Shown: positions 39,971 to 51,127 of the stretch, piece after piece | How the letters are laid out: every line of letters begins with the position of its first letter | Numbering within the stretch: the first letter of the stretch is position 1 | From: Symbiodinium natans | Taxonomy: Eukaryota; Sar; Dinophyceae; Suessiales; Symbiodiniaceae | Assembly (NCBI GenBank): GCA_905221605.1 | Contig: CAJNDS010002100.1 | Location: forward strand, 355,001-419,000 | DNA length: 64,000 bases | Direction of reading: 5' to 3' | Program-made: the position numbers and the translations under genes | The notes under the pieces: model-generated | What the model saw: only the letters and a program-made list of their open reading frames with translations | Told to the model about the DNA's origin: nothing | Database searches by the model: none

Positions 39971-40039
39971 GACTCGGTCATGTCGAGTCCAACCCTGAGC
40001 CACTCCCTGAGCCCGGACAGCCCCAGCACCTTGGGTGCG
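39971..40039 (+). CDS. Ser/Pro-rich exon of the PAS-type gene
   Basis: After GCCCCCCAG: DSVMSSPTLSHSLSPDSPST to LGA, GC donor (GCG/GCTAAA). The GTAAGT donor at 39751 leaves phase 2 while this exon reads best in phase 0. A GA donor at 39741 would reconcile them, or an exon is missing. CCCTAAA precedes, TTTAGGG follows. Confidence 0.4.
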
Positions 40040-40526
40040 GCTAAAATTTGGGGTTCAGGGTTTAGGGTTTAGGGTTTAGGGCAAGGTTGGGTTGTGAGTC
40101 AGAGTTTGTAGGGTGTTGTAGGGTTGAGGGTTTTCAGGGTTTAGGGTCAGTTTTCGCGAAAGCCTCCGAGCCAAGCTCAAAGTGGGCATGTCAAGTTTGG
40201 TCCGCTTTGTTCTGCTCTCTGCCGGAAGCTTTGTTTTGTTCTGTGCCTCCAAACCTCCAAAGCTACATGTCAATTGTCCGAAGCTCGAAGCGCACAGGTC
40301 TGTGCCTTTTAGGCTTTAGGTGCACGCACTCGGGACAGCTATGAATCCCACCATTTCGCGATTCAGGGTTTAGGTGCTAGCATATCCAAATCCCGCCCAC
40401 GTCCGCCTGCTAGCATTGATCAGAATCGGGGGCCCGAGCATACACGTTGACCTAGGGCAGCGCAAAGAGGCTTGCAGCAGCGCACTCAGTGCACGCGAGG
40501 TTCCCTGTGAACCCTCGCCACTGCAG

Positions 40527-40744
40527 GCTCCCGCGCCGAGATGTTTGAGCCCGATGTCCAGCCGAAGGCTTTCCTTGACATTGACACGCAAGGTGTGGGC
40601 AAGCCAATGCTCGGGATCAGGAAGATGCAGCTGTCGGAAACCCCAAGAAAGGAGCTCCAAAGCCATCCAACACCAAAAGCCGGCCTTAAACCCTTGACAT
40701 GTCTTGGCCCTGTAAAGTGCCTTCTGAGAATTCGACCCTGTCAG
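40527..40744 (+). CDS. Exon, unknown gene
   Basis: Acceptor GCCACTGCAG; frame SRAEMFEPDVQPKAFLDIDT, GVGKPMLGIRKMQLSETP, to RIRPCQ; donor CAG/GTATGG in phase 0. An ATG at 40541 could instead be the start. Joined in phase to 41003. Not recognised. Confidence 0.55.
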
Positions 40745-40869
40745 GTATGGTTGTGCAGGCCGCCTCTCAACCACTGATGGCCAAAGCTGGCACGGCCTGC
40801 ACAGACCTCTTCCCCTCTCCGCACATGACCCTTGCTCAGACTTAACAATTCGGACGGTTCTGAGGCTGA

Positions 40870-40972
40870 ACTCGCATAGTATAGCAGTATATTAATTTGT
40901 GAATATGATTTGCAACAGTATAGCAATATAGTATTACCATATAATGGCACAGTAATATAGCAATATATGCTT
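40870..40972. repeat. AT-rich intronic repeat
   Basis: Four loose copies of AGTATAGCAATATA in the intron between 40744 and 41003. Confidence 0.6.
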
Positions 40973-41002
40973 TGGTGTTGCGGCCCCCTGGTGCCACATG
41001 AG

Positions 41003-41080
41003 CTTAGGACCATGCTCCTCGAGCAGCTCAGAAAAGAGGCAGAGGAGTTGCGAAAGCCGAAGGAGCTCCTTTCGGGGTGC
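41003..41080 (+). CDS. Coiled-coil exon
   Basis: LRTMLLEQLRKEAEELRKPK, then ELLSGC in phase 0; donor unresolved near 41080. TTTAGG and long T and G runs follow. Confidence 0.45.
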
Positions 41081-41226
41081 TTTTCAGGGCTTTAGGGGGT
41101 TTAGGTTTTTTTTTTTTAATTTTTTTTTGGGGGGGGGGGAGGGGGGGGGGTTGGGGGTTTTAGGGCATTGTTGGGGGTTTCAGGGCTTGTAGAGTTCGGA
41201 CGGTGTTCCCTATTTTCCCCAACGAG

Positions 41227-41283
41227 GCCGAGCTATTCACGAAGCGGGGTGAGGCGCCCCCGAGCAGGGTGCTCAGCTTCGAG
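41227..41283 (+). CDS. Exon, unknown gene
   Basis: After TTCCCCAACGAG: AELFTKRGEAPPSRVLSFE, phase 0 at both ends, GC donor (GAG/GCAGGG). A MITE-like element begins four bases later, inside the next intron. Confidence 0.45.
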
Positions 41284-41286
41284 GCA

Positions 41287-41360
41287 GGGTATCCCTCCCC
41301 CTCTTATAATCCCAATATATGCCGATTAAAGGACTGTTAGTATAAGGGGGAACATGCCAA
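41287..41360. mobile_element. MITE-like element, copy 3
   Basis: The right end AAAGGACTGTTAGTATAAGG and GGGAACATGCCAA matches copies 1 and 2. The left end is degenerate (CCCTCCCCCTCTTATAATCC). Confidence 0.55.
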
Positions 41361-41399
41361 GGTACTCCCCCCCCAATTCCCCTGATACATCCCAATACT

Positions 41400-41555
41400 C
41401 AGTTTCACTTTCGCTGCTTCGTGCCTTATGAGTCAGGATATGCCCGTGGCCTTCCGCCCACCCCACGTGGACCGCATCACCGGGAACATGCAGATCACAC
41501 AAACCCGCTTCGGTCACTTCAACGTCCTCCTGACCTTCAACCGGCCTCCTGCCAG
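41400..41555 (+). CDS. Exon candidate, strand uncertain
   Basis: Plus frame FTFAASCLMSQDMPVAFRPP, then RITGNMQITQTRFGHFNVLL, GC donor after GCCAG. The minus strand is also open with a natural product, so both remain possible. Confidence 0.35.
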
Positions 41556-42994
41556 GCTGTAACGGGGTCCACAGCCTCCCCAAAGCATGGGCTCTGAACC
41601 ACCTTGTATGCCGAAGAGTTTGGAGGGGCTTTGGAGGAATGAAGGGTCAGGGATTTCAGCGCAGCCAAACTTTCACCTGCCCTGCGATCCCGCGCAAGGC
41701 CCGAGGCGGAGACCCGCCGTCGTTCCCAGCCACTGGCGCGGCCCATAAAAGAGCAGCTGAGTTTGTAATACTCATGTTGCACCAGGTTTAGTTCAGAGGT
41801 GCCCTTTCAATACCAGCCTGCCGGCTTAAACAAGGCACATGCGACATTTTGGGGGGATCGGGGAGTGCGGGTGGGGTCAGGGGCGCCAAGACAAGGGCGT
41901 CGTAACTCGTCTCTTCCTTCTCTGCGGCGCCCTCCACTTGTGGCTCCACAGGCTTGTCCAGGCGTTTTTCCCCATGCTTCTCAAAGAAGCATGGAATAGC
42001 CTGCCAACAGCCAAGCGGCGCCGTAATTAAAAACCAAGAGCGGCTGCATGATCGAGACCTGAAGACAGCAAGAAGAAGGCTTCGGGTTCAGGCTTGAGCA
42101 CTGCTTGGGGTGGATCGAAGCGCCAAACGCCAACAACACCTACATCCCTAAACCCTATAGCCGCCTATAGCCTTAAACCCTAAACCTGAATCCCTATGTT
42201 CCCTGTAAGCCGTATCAAAGCGGTACGAAGCCGAGAAGCCCTGAGCCCCTTGGATCGGAGGCCATGGAGCTGCCACGGCCGCTGGCCGCGCGCCGGATGC
42301 CTTGGGGGGAATCTGAGAGTTTGGCGTCGGTTCTTGCGCAAGTCTTTCGCATCCCCCCCAAAAAATAGGAATCTTGAGAGGTGCTTCCGCCCCCCCCTCT
42401 CCCTTCCTTAAACTAAATGCGGAGGAGATCTTCCTCTTTGTCAAGCTGTGCTGCTGAAAGCAGAGTCTCCTCGTTTTCGTTGCCTAGGCGGCCAACCAGG
42501 CCTCTGGAAGCTGAGCCCTGGTATCCAGGAGCAGCTCGCCAGGCGAGTCTTCCGATGTTTTTTGCGGGCCCCTCCTCCCCCCAACGCTCGAAGAGCCCTT
42601 CCCATGTGGCAGAGGCAGCTTCCCCACGCGACGCGGCGGCGCTTTCCCGCGGTACCAAGGAGTGAGGGGGGCGGTGTACCGGGTGTGGCGCGCAGCGGAG
42701 AAAAGACCCAGCAGACATCAGCGAGAGTCTCCACATGATCTCCGCATGATCTCCACATGATCTGCACAGATCTATATGATCTGAGCACCTGCACCTGGGG
42801 TGCCGCTGAGGCCTGCAGGAAGTGCGTGGACGGGTTCTGCGGCGCATGACGGTCGAGCTGCCAGGGCGTCAGAGTTTCTGAAGCAAAGGCAGCAACACAG
42901 TCGCATGACGTTGACCAACGCCACCCAAAATGGTTTGGGATGCTTCAGGGTCTAGGCACACGCGCGGCATGAAAAACAAAAGCGGTTTCGGTAG
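41556..42994. other. No confident gene
   Basis: Open frames on both strands without splice support. CCCTATAGCCGCCTATAGCC near 42150 and four copies of CATGATCTSC at 42732-42780 are the only repeats noted. Confidence 0.3.
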
Positions 42995-43489
42995 GTGCGC
43001 GAATGTGAGCCCTCACATCCAAAGGTGTTGGACCCAGCCGTCGAGCTACAGCGAGACCATGGACGCTGCCTGCATCGCCCCGCTCTCGATTGCCTTCGAA
43101 CAACTTGCAAAGCACCCGAAACACCAAACCTGCTCCCCACTCAAAGTGGTGGGCCGCAGGCGATGAGTGCAGATGGCCTTGTGGAGATAGTGAACGCTCG
43201 AGGTTGCGTGATCATGGGTGGTGTTCAGAGTTGGTTTGTGCTCACCCCCGAATCCCGAACACCTTGTAGTTCACATCAACCTGAACCCCGATATCCCGTT
43301 AATGCTGCACTGCCTTTAATCAATAGCCCCCCCCCCCAACCACACCAACAAATTTGGACCGTCTATAAACGCATGGCGCAGCGACCCCCCAAACAATTTT
43401 TTGAAGCCACGGCCCTTAAACCTGAAGCTTTTAGGGCATTAAGGCCCCTAAAGGCCTGGAAGGAACAAAATCTCCCAAAAAACTTGTGA
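42995..43489 (+). CDS. Weak coding segment
   Basis: Two frames look natural in part: MDAACIAPLSIAFEQLAKHP from 43060 and MSADGLVEIVNARGCVIMGG from 43163. Probably two small exons; boundaries unresolved. Confidence 0.3.
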   Translation: MRECEPSHPKVLDPAVELQRDHGRCLHRPALDCLRTTCKAPETPNLLPTQSGGPQAMSADGLVEIVNARGCVIMGGVQSWFVLTPESRTPCSSHQPEPRYPVNAALPLINSPPPQPHQQIWTVYKRMAQRPPKQFFEATALKPEAFRALRPLKAWKEQNLPKNL

Positions 43490-43939
43490 TAATAGCGTGT
43501 ACCCAAACAAACCTACTAAAGCGAATCGGGCTGGCCTTGGGGCCCTCGTTTCATAATGAAACTCAAGGGACTTTACATGGAACTGGCGTAGCTTAGCTTT
43601 CTGGATTCTCCGGGCTCTGTCCCTGGAGACAAGGACCTCACGGCCTCAAGCCTTACTGCGCAAGCCCTTAATCGTAAACACAAACCTAAAAAAGAACAAC
43701 TATCCGGAACAAAAAGACTTGTGATAACAGCGACCTACACCAACAAACTCAATTCGCAGAATAAACTTTCGAAACTTGTGATTCTAGACCCTGCATTCAT
43801 TAAAAGCAGGGCAACATTAGGCCCTAGGCCCCACCGACCCCATCCACCCTAAATCCGATGCCCTGTGCGCCCGAAACTTCAAAAACCGAACACCCTCCCG
43901 AAAGCTTCAACCCTCCCATTCTCAGTCCCCCGTGGCCAG

Positions 43940-43995
43940 GACTGCACGGTGCTGCCTACGGCGTGGACCAAAATGCCTATCGGGTCCAATCCAAG
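43940..43995 (+). CDS. TerD-like gene, exon 1 seen
   Basis: After CCCGTGGCCAG: LHGAAYGVDQNAYRVQSK, GC donor (AAG/GCGGCT), phase 0. The next intron (43996-44253) has TTTAGGG units at its 5' side and CCCTAAAG near its 3' side. Confidence 0.4.
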
Positions 43996-44253
43996 GCGGC
44001 TAGTTTGATGAGGGTTTTGGGCTTAGGGTTGAGAAAGTTTAGGGTTTAGGGAGGGTTGATATAGTTTAGGGATGTTTAGGGGCTACTGGTATTTGGGGCT
44101 TAGGGCTTCGGGAGCCCCATGTGTTTCTCGGCGTGAAGGGTGTCCCATCTGGGGTAGCAAGGTTTTTGGTGGAGTTCGGCCTATAGAGTCATACTCGTAA
44201 GGTTCAGGGGGGCGAAAACCCTAAAGTCCCTTAAGCCTCCTGAGCCCGAAAAG

Positions 44254-44348
44254 CCGGAGGGAGTGGATGCGCTCTTCGGTGCCATCAGCCACCTTGGCAC
44301 GGAAAGGCAGAAGGGCAACGACCTGCAGCCGGGGCCTGGGCTTTCAGG
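44254..44348 (+). CDS. TerD-like gene, exon 2 seen
   Basis: PEGVDALFGAISHLGTERQK, then GNDLQPGPGLS; starts in phase 0 and ends in phase 2 at GTTTTAGG. Confidence 0.45.
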
Positions 44349-44661
44349 GTTTTAGGTTTTTTTGGGGTTTTCGGATTCTGGAAAGGAAGCTCAAAGTCAA
44401 AGACCTCGAAGAAAAAACAGGCAAGCCCAAGAAGAAGACAAAGGTGGATACAGGTCGATGGAGCTGGGGCTGGGTTGAGAGTTGGTGTCGTTTGGGAGAT
44501 GTGGTATTGGGGGGCAAGCACAGAAGAGCCGCAAGGAGGGGAAGGAGAGGCATTATCTCCGGGCTTTCGACCAGGGAATCTGCACTCCCACGGCATGGCG
44601 CCAACTTCCGTGCTTCTGAGGGGTCTTTTTAAGGGAGGTCGGTATGGGTTTTTTTCTTCAG

Positions 44662-44704
44662 GTCGGCCCTCGATGGGCAGATGCTGTGCAAGCAGCTGAT
44701 GCAG
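44662..44704 (+). CDS. TerD-like gene, exon 3 seen
   Basis: Acceptor TTTTTTTCTTCAG; one base completes the previous codon, then SALDGQMLCKQLMQ and a GC donor (CAG/GCAGGG) in phase 0. The frame stays open beyond if no splice occurs. Confidence 0.45.
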
Positions 44705-44875
44705 GCAGGGCCAAGGGCTGACGTGGCGGCCCTCGGCCCAGCACCCGATCCCCAGACCATCAAGCAATTCCCAACAACACGAAGACAGCATGTTGAAAGA
44801 TTTCCCGAAGAGATTTTCTCAGAATCCTATACCCTCAACGCCCTAGAAGCCCACCTCATATTATGCTCGAACTAG

Positions 44876-44926
44876 GTGCGGCTGGACCTGCTGCCCGAGC
44901 GCGTCACGGACCTGTTCTTCCTTCTG
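44876..44926 (+). CDS. TerD-like gene, exon 4 seen
   Basis: VRLDLLPERVTDLFFLL, phase 0, GC donor (CTG/GCGGCC). The v-x-l-D-L-x-P-x-x-V-x-x-l-f-f-v-L pattern resembles the TerD domain (tellurium-resistance and stress family), which also occurs in dinoflagellate proteins. Joined to the next exon it continues ATNSRELAKFQHLGFRVV, which fits the same fold. Later exons fit less well, so the assignment is tentative. Confidence 0.45.
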
Positions 44927-45255
44927 GCGGCCGAGCCCTCAAAGCTGTCTTCAGCAAGCCAAAGCCCAACACTACAGGCCCAATAAACCTTCATAAACTT
45001 CTGGGTGCCCTATAGTAGAGCAAATCGCAACTGGGCTTCAGCCCGAAACCCTAAACCCCCAAAAGCCCGAAACCCCAAGAAGCCTAAACACGAGAACCCC
45101 AAAAACCCAAAACCCCAAATGCCCCAAAAAAGCACTACAAACCTAAAAATACCCAACAGCCCAACCCAAAACCCACCCTAAACGCTCTCTGGAACCCTAA
45201 ACGCCCAACACCCCTAACCCAAAAACCCTACACCCCAAACCCCAAACCAACACAG

Positions 45256-45319
45256 GCCACCAACTCCAGGGAGCTCGCCAAGTTCCAACACCTTGGCTTC
45301 CGCGTGGTGGCTTGGCAGA
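45256..45319 (+). CDS. TerD-like gene, exon 5 seen
   Basis: After ACCAACACAG: ATNSRELAKFQHLGFRVVAW, ending with one base before GTGTTGAG. A degenerate CCCTAAA tract (45045-45240) precedes; TTTAGGG (45345) follows. The intron that follows contains satellite B. Confidence 0.5.
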
Positions 45320-45414
45320 GTGTTGAGAGGGTTTATTGAAGTGAGGGTTTAGGGTTTGGGGGCAGGCTTGGCTGTCCAAAGGGTGCATTTACATGGTTTC
45401 TGTTAGGCCTCACC

Positions 45415-48400
45415 TCGTCAAATCTGCATAATCACTGGGGCGGTGGGTTTTGCAAGTGCCTGGAGCCTAGGGGGCCATGTGGCCGGAACGCAGCCCAGCT
45501 GATGCTCATGATGCTTTCCTCCCGGCTCGTCAATTCTGCGCAATCACTGGGGCGGTGGGTTTTGCAAGTGTCTGGAGCCTAGGGGGCCATGTGGCCGAAA
45601 CGCAGCCCAGCTGATACTCATGATGCTTTCCTCCCGGCTCGCCAAATCTGCGCAATCACTGGGGCGGTGGGTTTTGCAAGTGCCTGGAGCCTAGGGGGCC
45701 ATGTGGCCGAAACGCAGCCCAGCTGATACTCATGATGCTTTCCTCCCGGCTCGCCAAATCTGCGCAATCACTGGGGCGGTGGGTTTTTCAAGTGCCTGGA
45801 GCCTACTTAGGGGGCCATGTGGCCGGAACGCAGCCCAGCTGATGCTCATGATGCTGTCCTCCTGGCTCGTCAAATCTGCGCAATCACTGGGGCGGTGGGT
45901 TTTGCAAGTCCCTGGAGCCTAGGGGGCCATGTGGCCGGACCCGGCTGATGCTCATGATGCTTTCCTCCCGGCTCGTCAAATCTGCGCAATCACTGGGGCG
46001 GTGGGTGCGCAATCATTGGGGCGGTGGGTTTTGCAAGTGTTTGGAGCCTAGGGGGCCATGTGACCGGACCCAGCTGATGCTCATGATGCTTTCCTCCCGG
46101 CTCGTCAAATCTGCGCAATCACTGGGGTGGTGGGTGCGCAATCATTGAGGCGGTGGGTTTTGCAAGTGCCTGGAGCCTAGCGGGCCATGTGGCCGGCCGG
46201 AACGCAGCCCAGCTGATGCTCATGATGCTTTCCTCCCGGCTCGTCAAATCTGCGCAATCACTGGGGGGGTTTTGCAAGTGTCTGGAGCCTAGGGGGCCAT
46301 GTGACCGGAACGCAGCCCAGCTGATGCTCATGATGCTTTCGTCAAATCTGCGCAATCACTGGTGCGGTGGGTTTTGCAAGTGCATGGAGCCTAGGGGGCA
46401 TGTGGCCGGAACGCAGCCCAGCCGATGCTCATGATGCTTTCCTCCCGGCTCGTCAAATCTGCGCAATGATGCAAGTGTGTCAAATCTGCGCAATCACTGG
46501 GGCGGTGGGTTTTGCAAGTGTCAGTGCGGCCGGAACGCAGCCCAGCTGATGCTCATGATGCTTTCCTCCCGGCTCGTCAAATCTGCGCAATCACTGGGGC
46601 GGTGGGTTCTGCAAGTGCCTGGAGCCTAGGGGGCCATGTGGCCGGAACGCAGCCCAGCTGATGCTCATGATGCTTTCCTCCCGGCTCGTCAAATCTGCGC
46701 AATCACTGGGGCGGTGGGTTTTGCAAGTGCCTGGAGCCTAGGGGGTGATGTGGCCGGAACGCAGCCCAGCTGATGCTCATGATGCTTTCCTCCCGGCTCG
46801 TCAAATCTGCACAATCACTGGGGCGGTGGGTTTTGCAAGTGCCTGGAGCCTAGGGGGCCATGTGACCGGAACGCAGCCCAGCTGATGCTCATGATGCTTC
46901 CTCCCGCTCGTCAAATCTGCGCAATGCGCAATCACTGGGGCGGTGGGTTTTGCAAGTGCCTGGAGCCTAGGGGGCCATGTGACCGGAACGCAGCCCAGCT
47001 GATGCTCGTGATGCTTTCCTCCCGGCTCGTCAAATCTGCGCAATCACTGGGGCGGTGGGTTTTGCAAGTGCCCAGAGCCTAGGGGGCCATGTGGCCGGAA
47101 CGCAGCCCAGCTGATGCTCATGATGCTTTCCTCCCGCTCGTCAAATCTGCGCAATGCGCAATCACTGGGGCGGTTGGTTTTGCAAGTGCCTGGAGCCTAG
47201 GGGGCCATGCGGCCGGAACGCAGCCCAGCTGATGCTCATGATGCTTTCCTCCCGGCACGTCAAATCTGCGCAATCACTGGGGTGGTGGGTTTTGCATTTG
47301 CAAGTGTGTGGCCGGAACGCAGCCCAGCTGATGCTCATGATGCTTTCCTCCCGGCTCGTCAAATCTGCGCAATCACTGGGGCGGTGGGTTTTGCAAGTGC
47401 CTGGAGCCTAGGGGGCCATGTGACCGGAACGCAGCCCAGCTGATGCTCATGATGCTTCCTCCCGGCTCGTCAAATCTGCGCAATCACTCGGGCGGTGGGT
47501 TTTGCAAGGGCCTGGAGCCTAGGGAAAGATGTGGCCGGAACGCAGCCCAGGTGATGCTCATGATGCTCTCCTCCCGGCTGGTCAAATCTGGACAATCACT
47601 GGGGCGGTGGGTTTTGCAAGCGCCTGGAGCCTAGGGGGCCATGTGGCCGGAACGCAGCCCAGCTGATGCTCATGATGCTTTCCTCCCGGCTCGTTAAATC
47701 TGCGCAATCACTGGGGTGGTGGGTTTTGGATTTGCAAGTGTGTGGCCGGAACGCAGCCCAGCTGATGCTCATGATGCTTTCCTCCCGGCTCGTCAAATCT
47801 GCGCAATCACTGGGGCGGTGGGTTTTGCAAGTGCCTGGAGCCTAGGGGGCCATGTGGCCGGAACGCAGCCCAGCTGATGCTCATGATGCTTTCCTCCCGC
47901 TCGTCAAATCTGCGCCATCACTGGGGCGGTGGGTTTTGCAAGTGTCTGGAGCCTAGGGGGCCATGCGGCCGGAACGCAGCCCAGCTGATGCTCATGATGC
48001 TTTCCTCCCGGCACGTCAAATCTGCGCACTCACTGGGGCGGTGGGTTTTACTAGTGCCTGGAGCCTAGGGGGCCATGTGGCCGGAACGCCGCCCAGCTGA
48101 CGCTCATGATGCTTTCCTCCCGGCTCGTCAAATCTGCGCAATCACTGGGGCGGTGGGTTTTGCAAGTGCCTGGAGCCTAGGGGGTGATGTGGCCGGAACG
48201 CAGCCCAGCTGATGCTCGTGATGCTCTCCTCCCGGCTGGTCAATCCGCACAATCACTGGGGCGGTGGGTTTTGCAAGTGCCTGGAGCCTAGGGGCCATGT
48301 GGCCGGAACGCAGCCCAGCTGATGCTCATGATGCTTTCCTCCCGGCTCGTCAAATCTGCGCAATCACTGGGGCGGTGGGTTTTGCAAGTGCCTGGAGCCT

Positions 48401-49165
48401 AGGCCGGAACGCAGCCCAGCTGATGCTCATGATGCTTTCCTCCCGGCTCGTCAAATCTGCGCACTCACTGGGGTGGTGGGTTTTGCTAGTGCCTGGAGCC
48501 TAGGGGGCCATGTGGCCGGAACGCCGCCCAGCTGACGCTCATGATGCTTTCCTCCCGGCTCGTCAAATCTGCGCAATCACTGGGGCGGTGGGTTTTGCAA
48601 GTGCCTGGAGCCTAGGGGCCATGTGGCCGGAACGCAGCCCAGCTGATGCTCATGATGCTTTCCTCCCGGCTCGTCAAATCTGCGCACTCACTGGGGTGGT
48701 GGGTTTTGCTAGTGCCTGGAGCCTAGGGGGCCATGTGGCCGGAACGCCGCCCAGCTGACGCTCATGATGCTTTCCTCCCGGCTCGTCAAATCTGCGCAAT
48801 CACTGGGGCGGTGGGTTTTGCAAGTGCCTGGAGCCTAGGGGCCATGTGGCCGGAACGCAGCCCAGCTGATGCTCATGATGCTTTCCTCCCGGCTCGTCAA
48901 ATCTGCGCAATCACTGGGGCGGTGGGTTTTGCAAGTGCCTGGAGCCTAGGGGCCATGTGGCCGGAACGCAGCCCAGCTGATGCTCATGATGCTTTCCTCC
49001 CGGCTCGTCAAATCTGCGCAATCACTGGGGCGGTGGGTTCTGCAAGTGCCTGGAGCCTAGGGGCCATGTGGCCGGAACGCAGCCCAGCTGATGCTCATGA
49101 TGCTTTCCTCCCGGCTCGTCAAATCTGCGCAATCACTGGGGCGGTGGGTTTTGCAAGTGTCTGGA
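45415..49165 (+). repeat. Satellite B, ~112-bp tandem array
   Basis: About 33 units of 111-113 bp with local deletions. Landmarks in order: AGCTGATGCTCATGATGCTT, CCTCCCGGCTCGTCAAATC, TGCGCAATCACTGG, GGCGGTGGGTTTTGCAAGTG, CCTGGAGCCTAGGGGGCC and GGCCGGAACGCAGCCC. Neighbouring units are nearly identical in the right half (48300-49150) and more variable on the left. Open frames on both strands repeat with the unit and are not genes. The array lies in a phase-consistent intron between 45319 and 49294. Confidence 0.95.
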
Positions 49166-49293
49166 ACCCATGTATCCATGCGTTACTAGATCAAGGTTAT
49201 CGTTCATGGCACTTCTAACTTGGCCTGTTGTAGGGTGTATCGGCCTGAGAGGGTTTATGGCCTCTGGGCTTGTAGGAGTACAGGGCCTCGCAG

Positions 49294-49385
49294 TGTTTGA
49301 GATGTTGCAAGTTGCTGTTGCCGGACAGATCGTTGCTGTGCTCCAGGTGGACAGCGACATCGGCGCCAATCTCGCGCAGAAGGAG
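49294..49385 (+). CDS. Exon after satellite B
   Basis: After GGCCTCGCAG two bases complete a codon, then FEMLQVAVAGQIVAVLQVDS to NLAQKE, donor GTAGCT in phase 0. The start phase matches exon 45256-45319. Joining across the satellite is inferred from phase only. Confidence 0.45.
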
Positions 49386-49482
49386 GTAGCTGCGTAAAAA
49401 ACCCATAGACGCCACCCGGCACCCCCTAACACCCTAACAACCGGGTATGCAACAGCTGCGAAACCACACTTCAGGATCACAG

Positions 49483-49605
49483 GACGCAGCTTACCTTCGA
49501 GGCTCAGCAGGGGCCTTTGGAGGCTTCGGGAAGCTGAGCTGCAGCTGCGCGCAGGCTGTGGTCATCATGTGCGCGATCTACAAGCTGGGCCTGAAGACCC
49601 AGGAA
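49483..49605 (+). CDS. Exon, possible TerD-like C-terminus
   Basis: After GGATCACAG: DAAYLRGSAGAFGGFGKLSC, then AQAVVIMCAIYKLGLKTQE, donor GTTCCT, phase 0 at both ends. The A-V-V-I-M-x-x-I-Y-K segment resembles the last strand of TerD domains. The intron before it is 97 bp. Confidence 0.45.
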
Positions 49606-50613
49606 GTTCCTCTTTCCAACCGCTGCTTTTGCCTCCCTCAAGCCTTAAGAGCCACTCTCTCACATGTTTCCCGCTGAAGGTGATGGCTACTGGCGGATTG
49701 GATCCATGAACATGTCCTGCATCCTCTGGGACCGGACTTGAACAGAACTCATACTGCTGCCTTTGCTTCACTCTTTGAGAAGGTACTGGATCACCCCGCG
49801 ATTTGAAGACGGCCCTGATGAAGCTGGAAGGGTGGCTGGGCTCAGCATGCGTGCTTCGCGACCGAGTGCATGTGTAGAGTATAAACCCTAAGCAACCCCT
49901 GAGCCCTAAATGCAAGACGTTTACAGTGTTGCCATGCCCACCGGCCCGATTCTTACACCAGACCATGAACCTCCGAAGCAGCAGATGTAAGAACTGAGCC
50001 CTCAGACCCTAAAAGACCCTAAACCCCTGCAAAGCCCCCCTCCGCAAGGATGGGCTTCCCACGCAAGCACGAGAAAGCCTCGCAGGCCGCAGCGCGGGTT
50101 GCTTAGGGCGATTACCCACCAAACATGGGACAGAGCTGACCATGAGGGGTTTGCTTTACATTGCGGGCACTGTCAACGACAGAATGGAGGCTCCAAAACG
50201 TGCCCATCGGGCCAGTTTCCCTCTGAGCGGGTGGCCATGATGATGCCCCAACCTCTAGACCCCAAACCAAAACCAAAAACCATCCTAAACCCTGAAACCA
50301 TGACCCCAAAACATGGGCCAATAGGTGAGATTATGTGGGGATCTGACCATGTGGCGCGTCAAAGCCCCACTGCATTCAGGTTTTGGGGTTTGTTGAGGGT
50401 TTGGGGTTTAGGGTTGATACTGTTGGAGAGTTACATTCATGCAAGGTTCAATTATAGAATCAACAACTTATGGAGGACTGAAGGAGAACAGACATTTGCC
50501 ACTCCTTTCAAACAAAGCACCTCCGCCTTTACAGAGAAAGCTTGTAGGGCTTGAGGTTTTTGTTACGGGTTCAGGGTAGGGTTATAGGTTGAGGTTGTGA
50601 AGAAAACCTGAAG
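49606..50613. other. Mostly non-coding; one ambiguous exon
   Basis: CCCTAAA-type units at 49880-49915 and 50005-50030. After TGCAAAG at 50034 two frames are natural: PLRKDGLPTQARESLAGRSA, and AITHQTWDRADHEGFALHCG followed by two more cysteines. TTTAGGG follows at 50400. A single exon of about 50035-50240 is likely but its frame is not settled. Confidence 0.35.
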
Positions 50614-50696
50614 CCTGGCCATCGCACAGGAGCACATGGTGATCGAAGGCGTCCGCAAGTATCTTGAGCTGGGGCGGCACTCCGCGGGGCGCTCGG
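50614..50696 (+). CDS. Exon candidate, unknown
   Basis: After AAACCTGAAG: LAIAQEHMVIEGVRKYLELG, then RHSAGRS; donor near GTGCAG or GTTTAGG. TTTAGGG follows at 50725. Confidence 0.4.
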
Positions 50697-51078
50697 GTGC
50701 AGCTTGCGCGCCAGCGCTGCCTTGGGTTTAGGGTTGTTTAGGGTTTGCTTTCATTCCCAACTGCGGCCCTACCCTTTTTGCTTCCCAGTTCAACAAGCAA
50801 CCTCTAGATGCGAAGGTGAAGTCTGCAGATGTGCATGTGGACAGCCAGAGCCGCAGAGGAAGGGGAGGGGTGGCGCCCTTTTCCGCTGAGTAGCTGTCGT
50901 AGATTCGTACCTCTGGCCGTTGTTGTTCTTTTATGTTCTGCCCTCCGTCAGCATGTTGCCGGTACAGTCTGCGCCCTACTGAAACTAACTAGGAACTGCT
51001 CGGGAGTCTGTTGCCGTATGCTGATGCTGACACCCTAAACCCTAGACCCCTAAAAGCCCTAAATGCCCGTCTTCAAAG

Positions 51079-51127
51079 CTTAGCGCAGCCCAAGTTGCCC
51101 AAAAGGCTCGAAATCGATGGCCATCCG
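51079..51127 (+). CDS. Short exon candidate
   Basis: After CGTCTTCAAAG: LAQPKLPKRLEIDGHP, donor GTATGC. CCCTAAA units precede (51025-51063). Confidence 0.35.

Noticed and set aside
45420-49220. Repeated 60-160-codon open frames (e.g. HDAFLPARQICAITG peptides)
   Set aside because: Products of the 112-bp satellite B; no independent coding signal.
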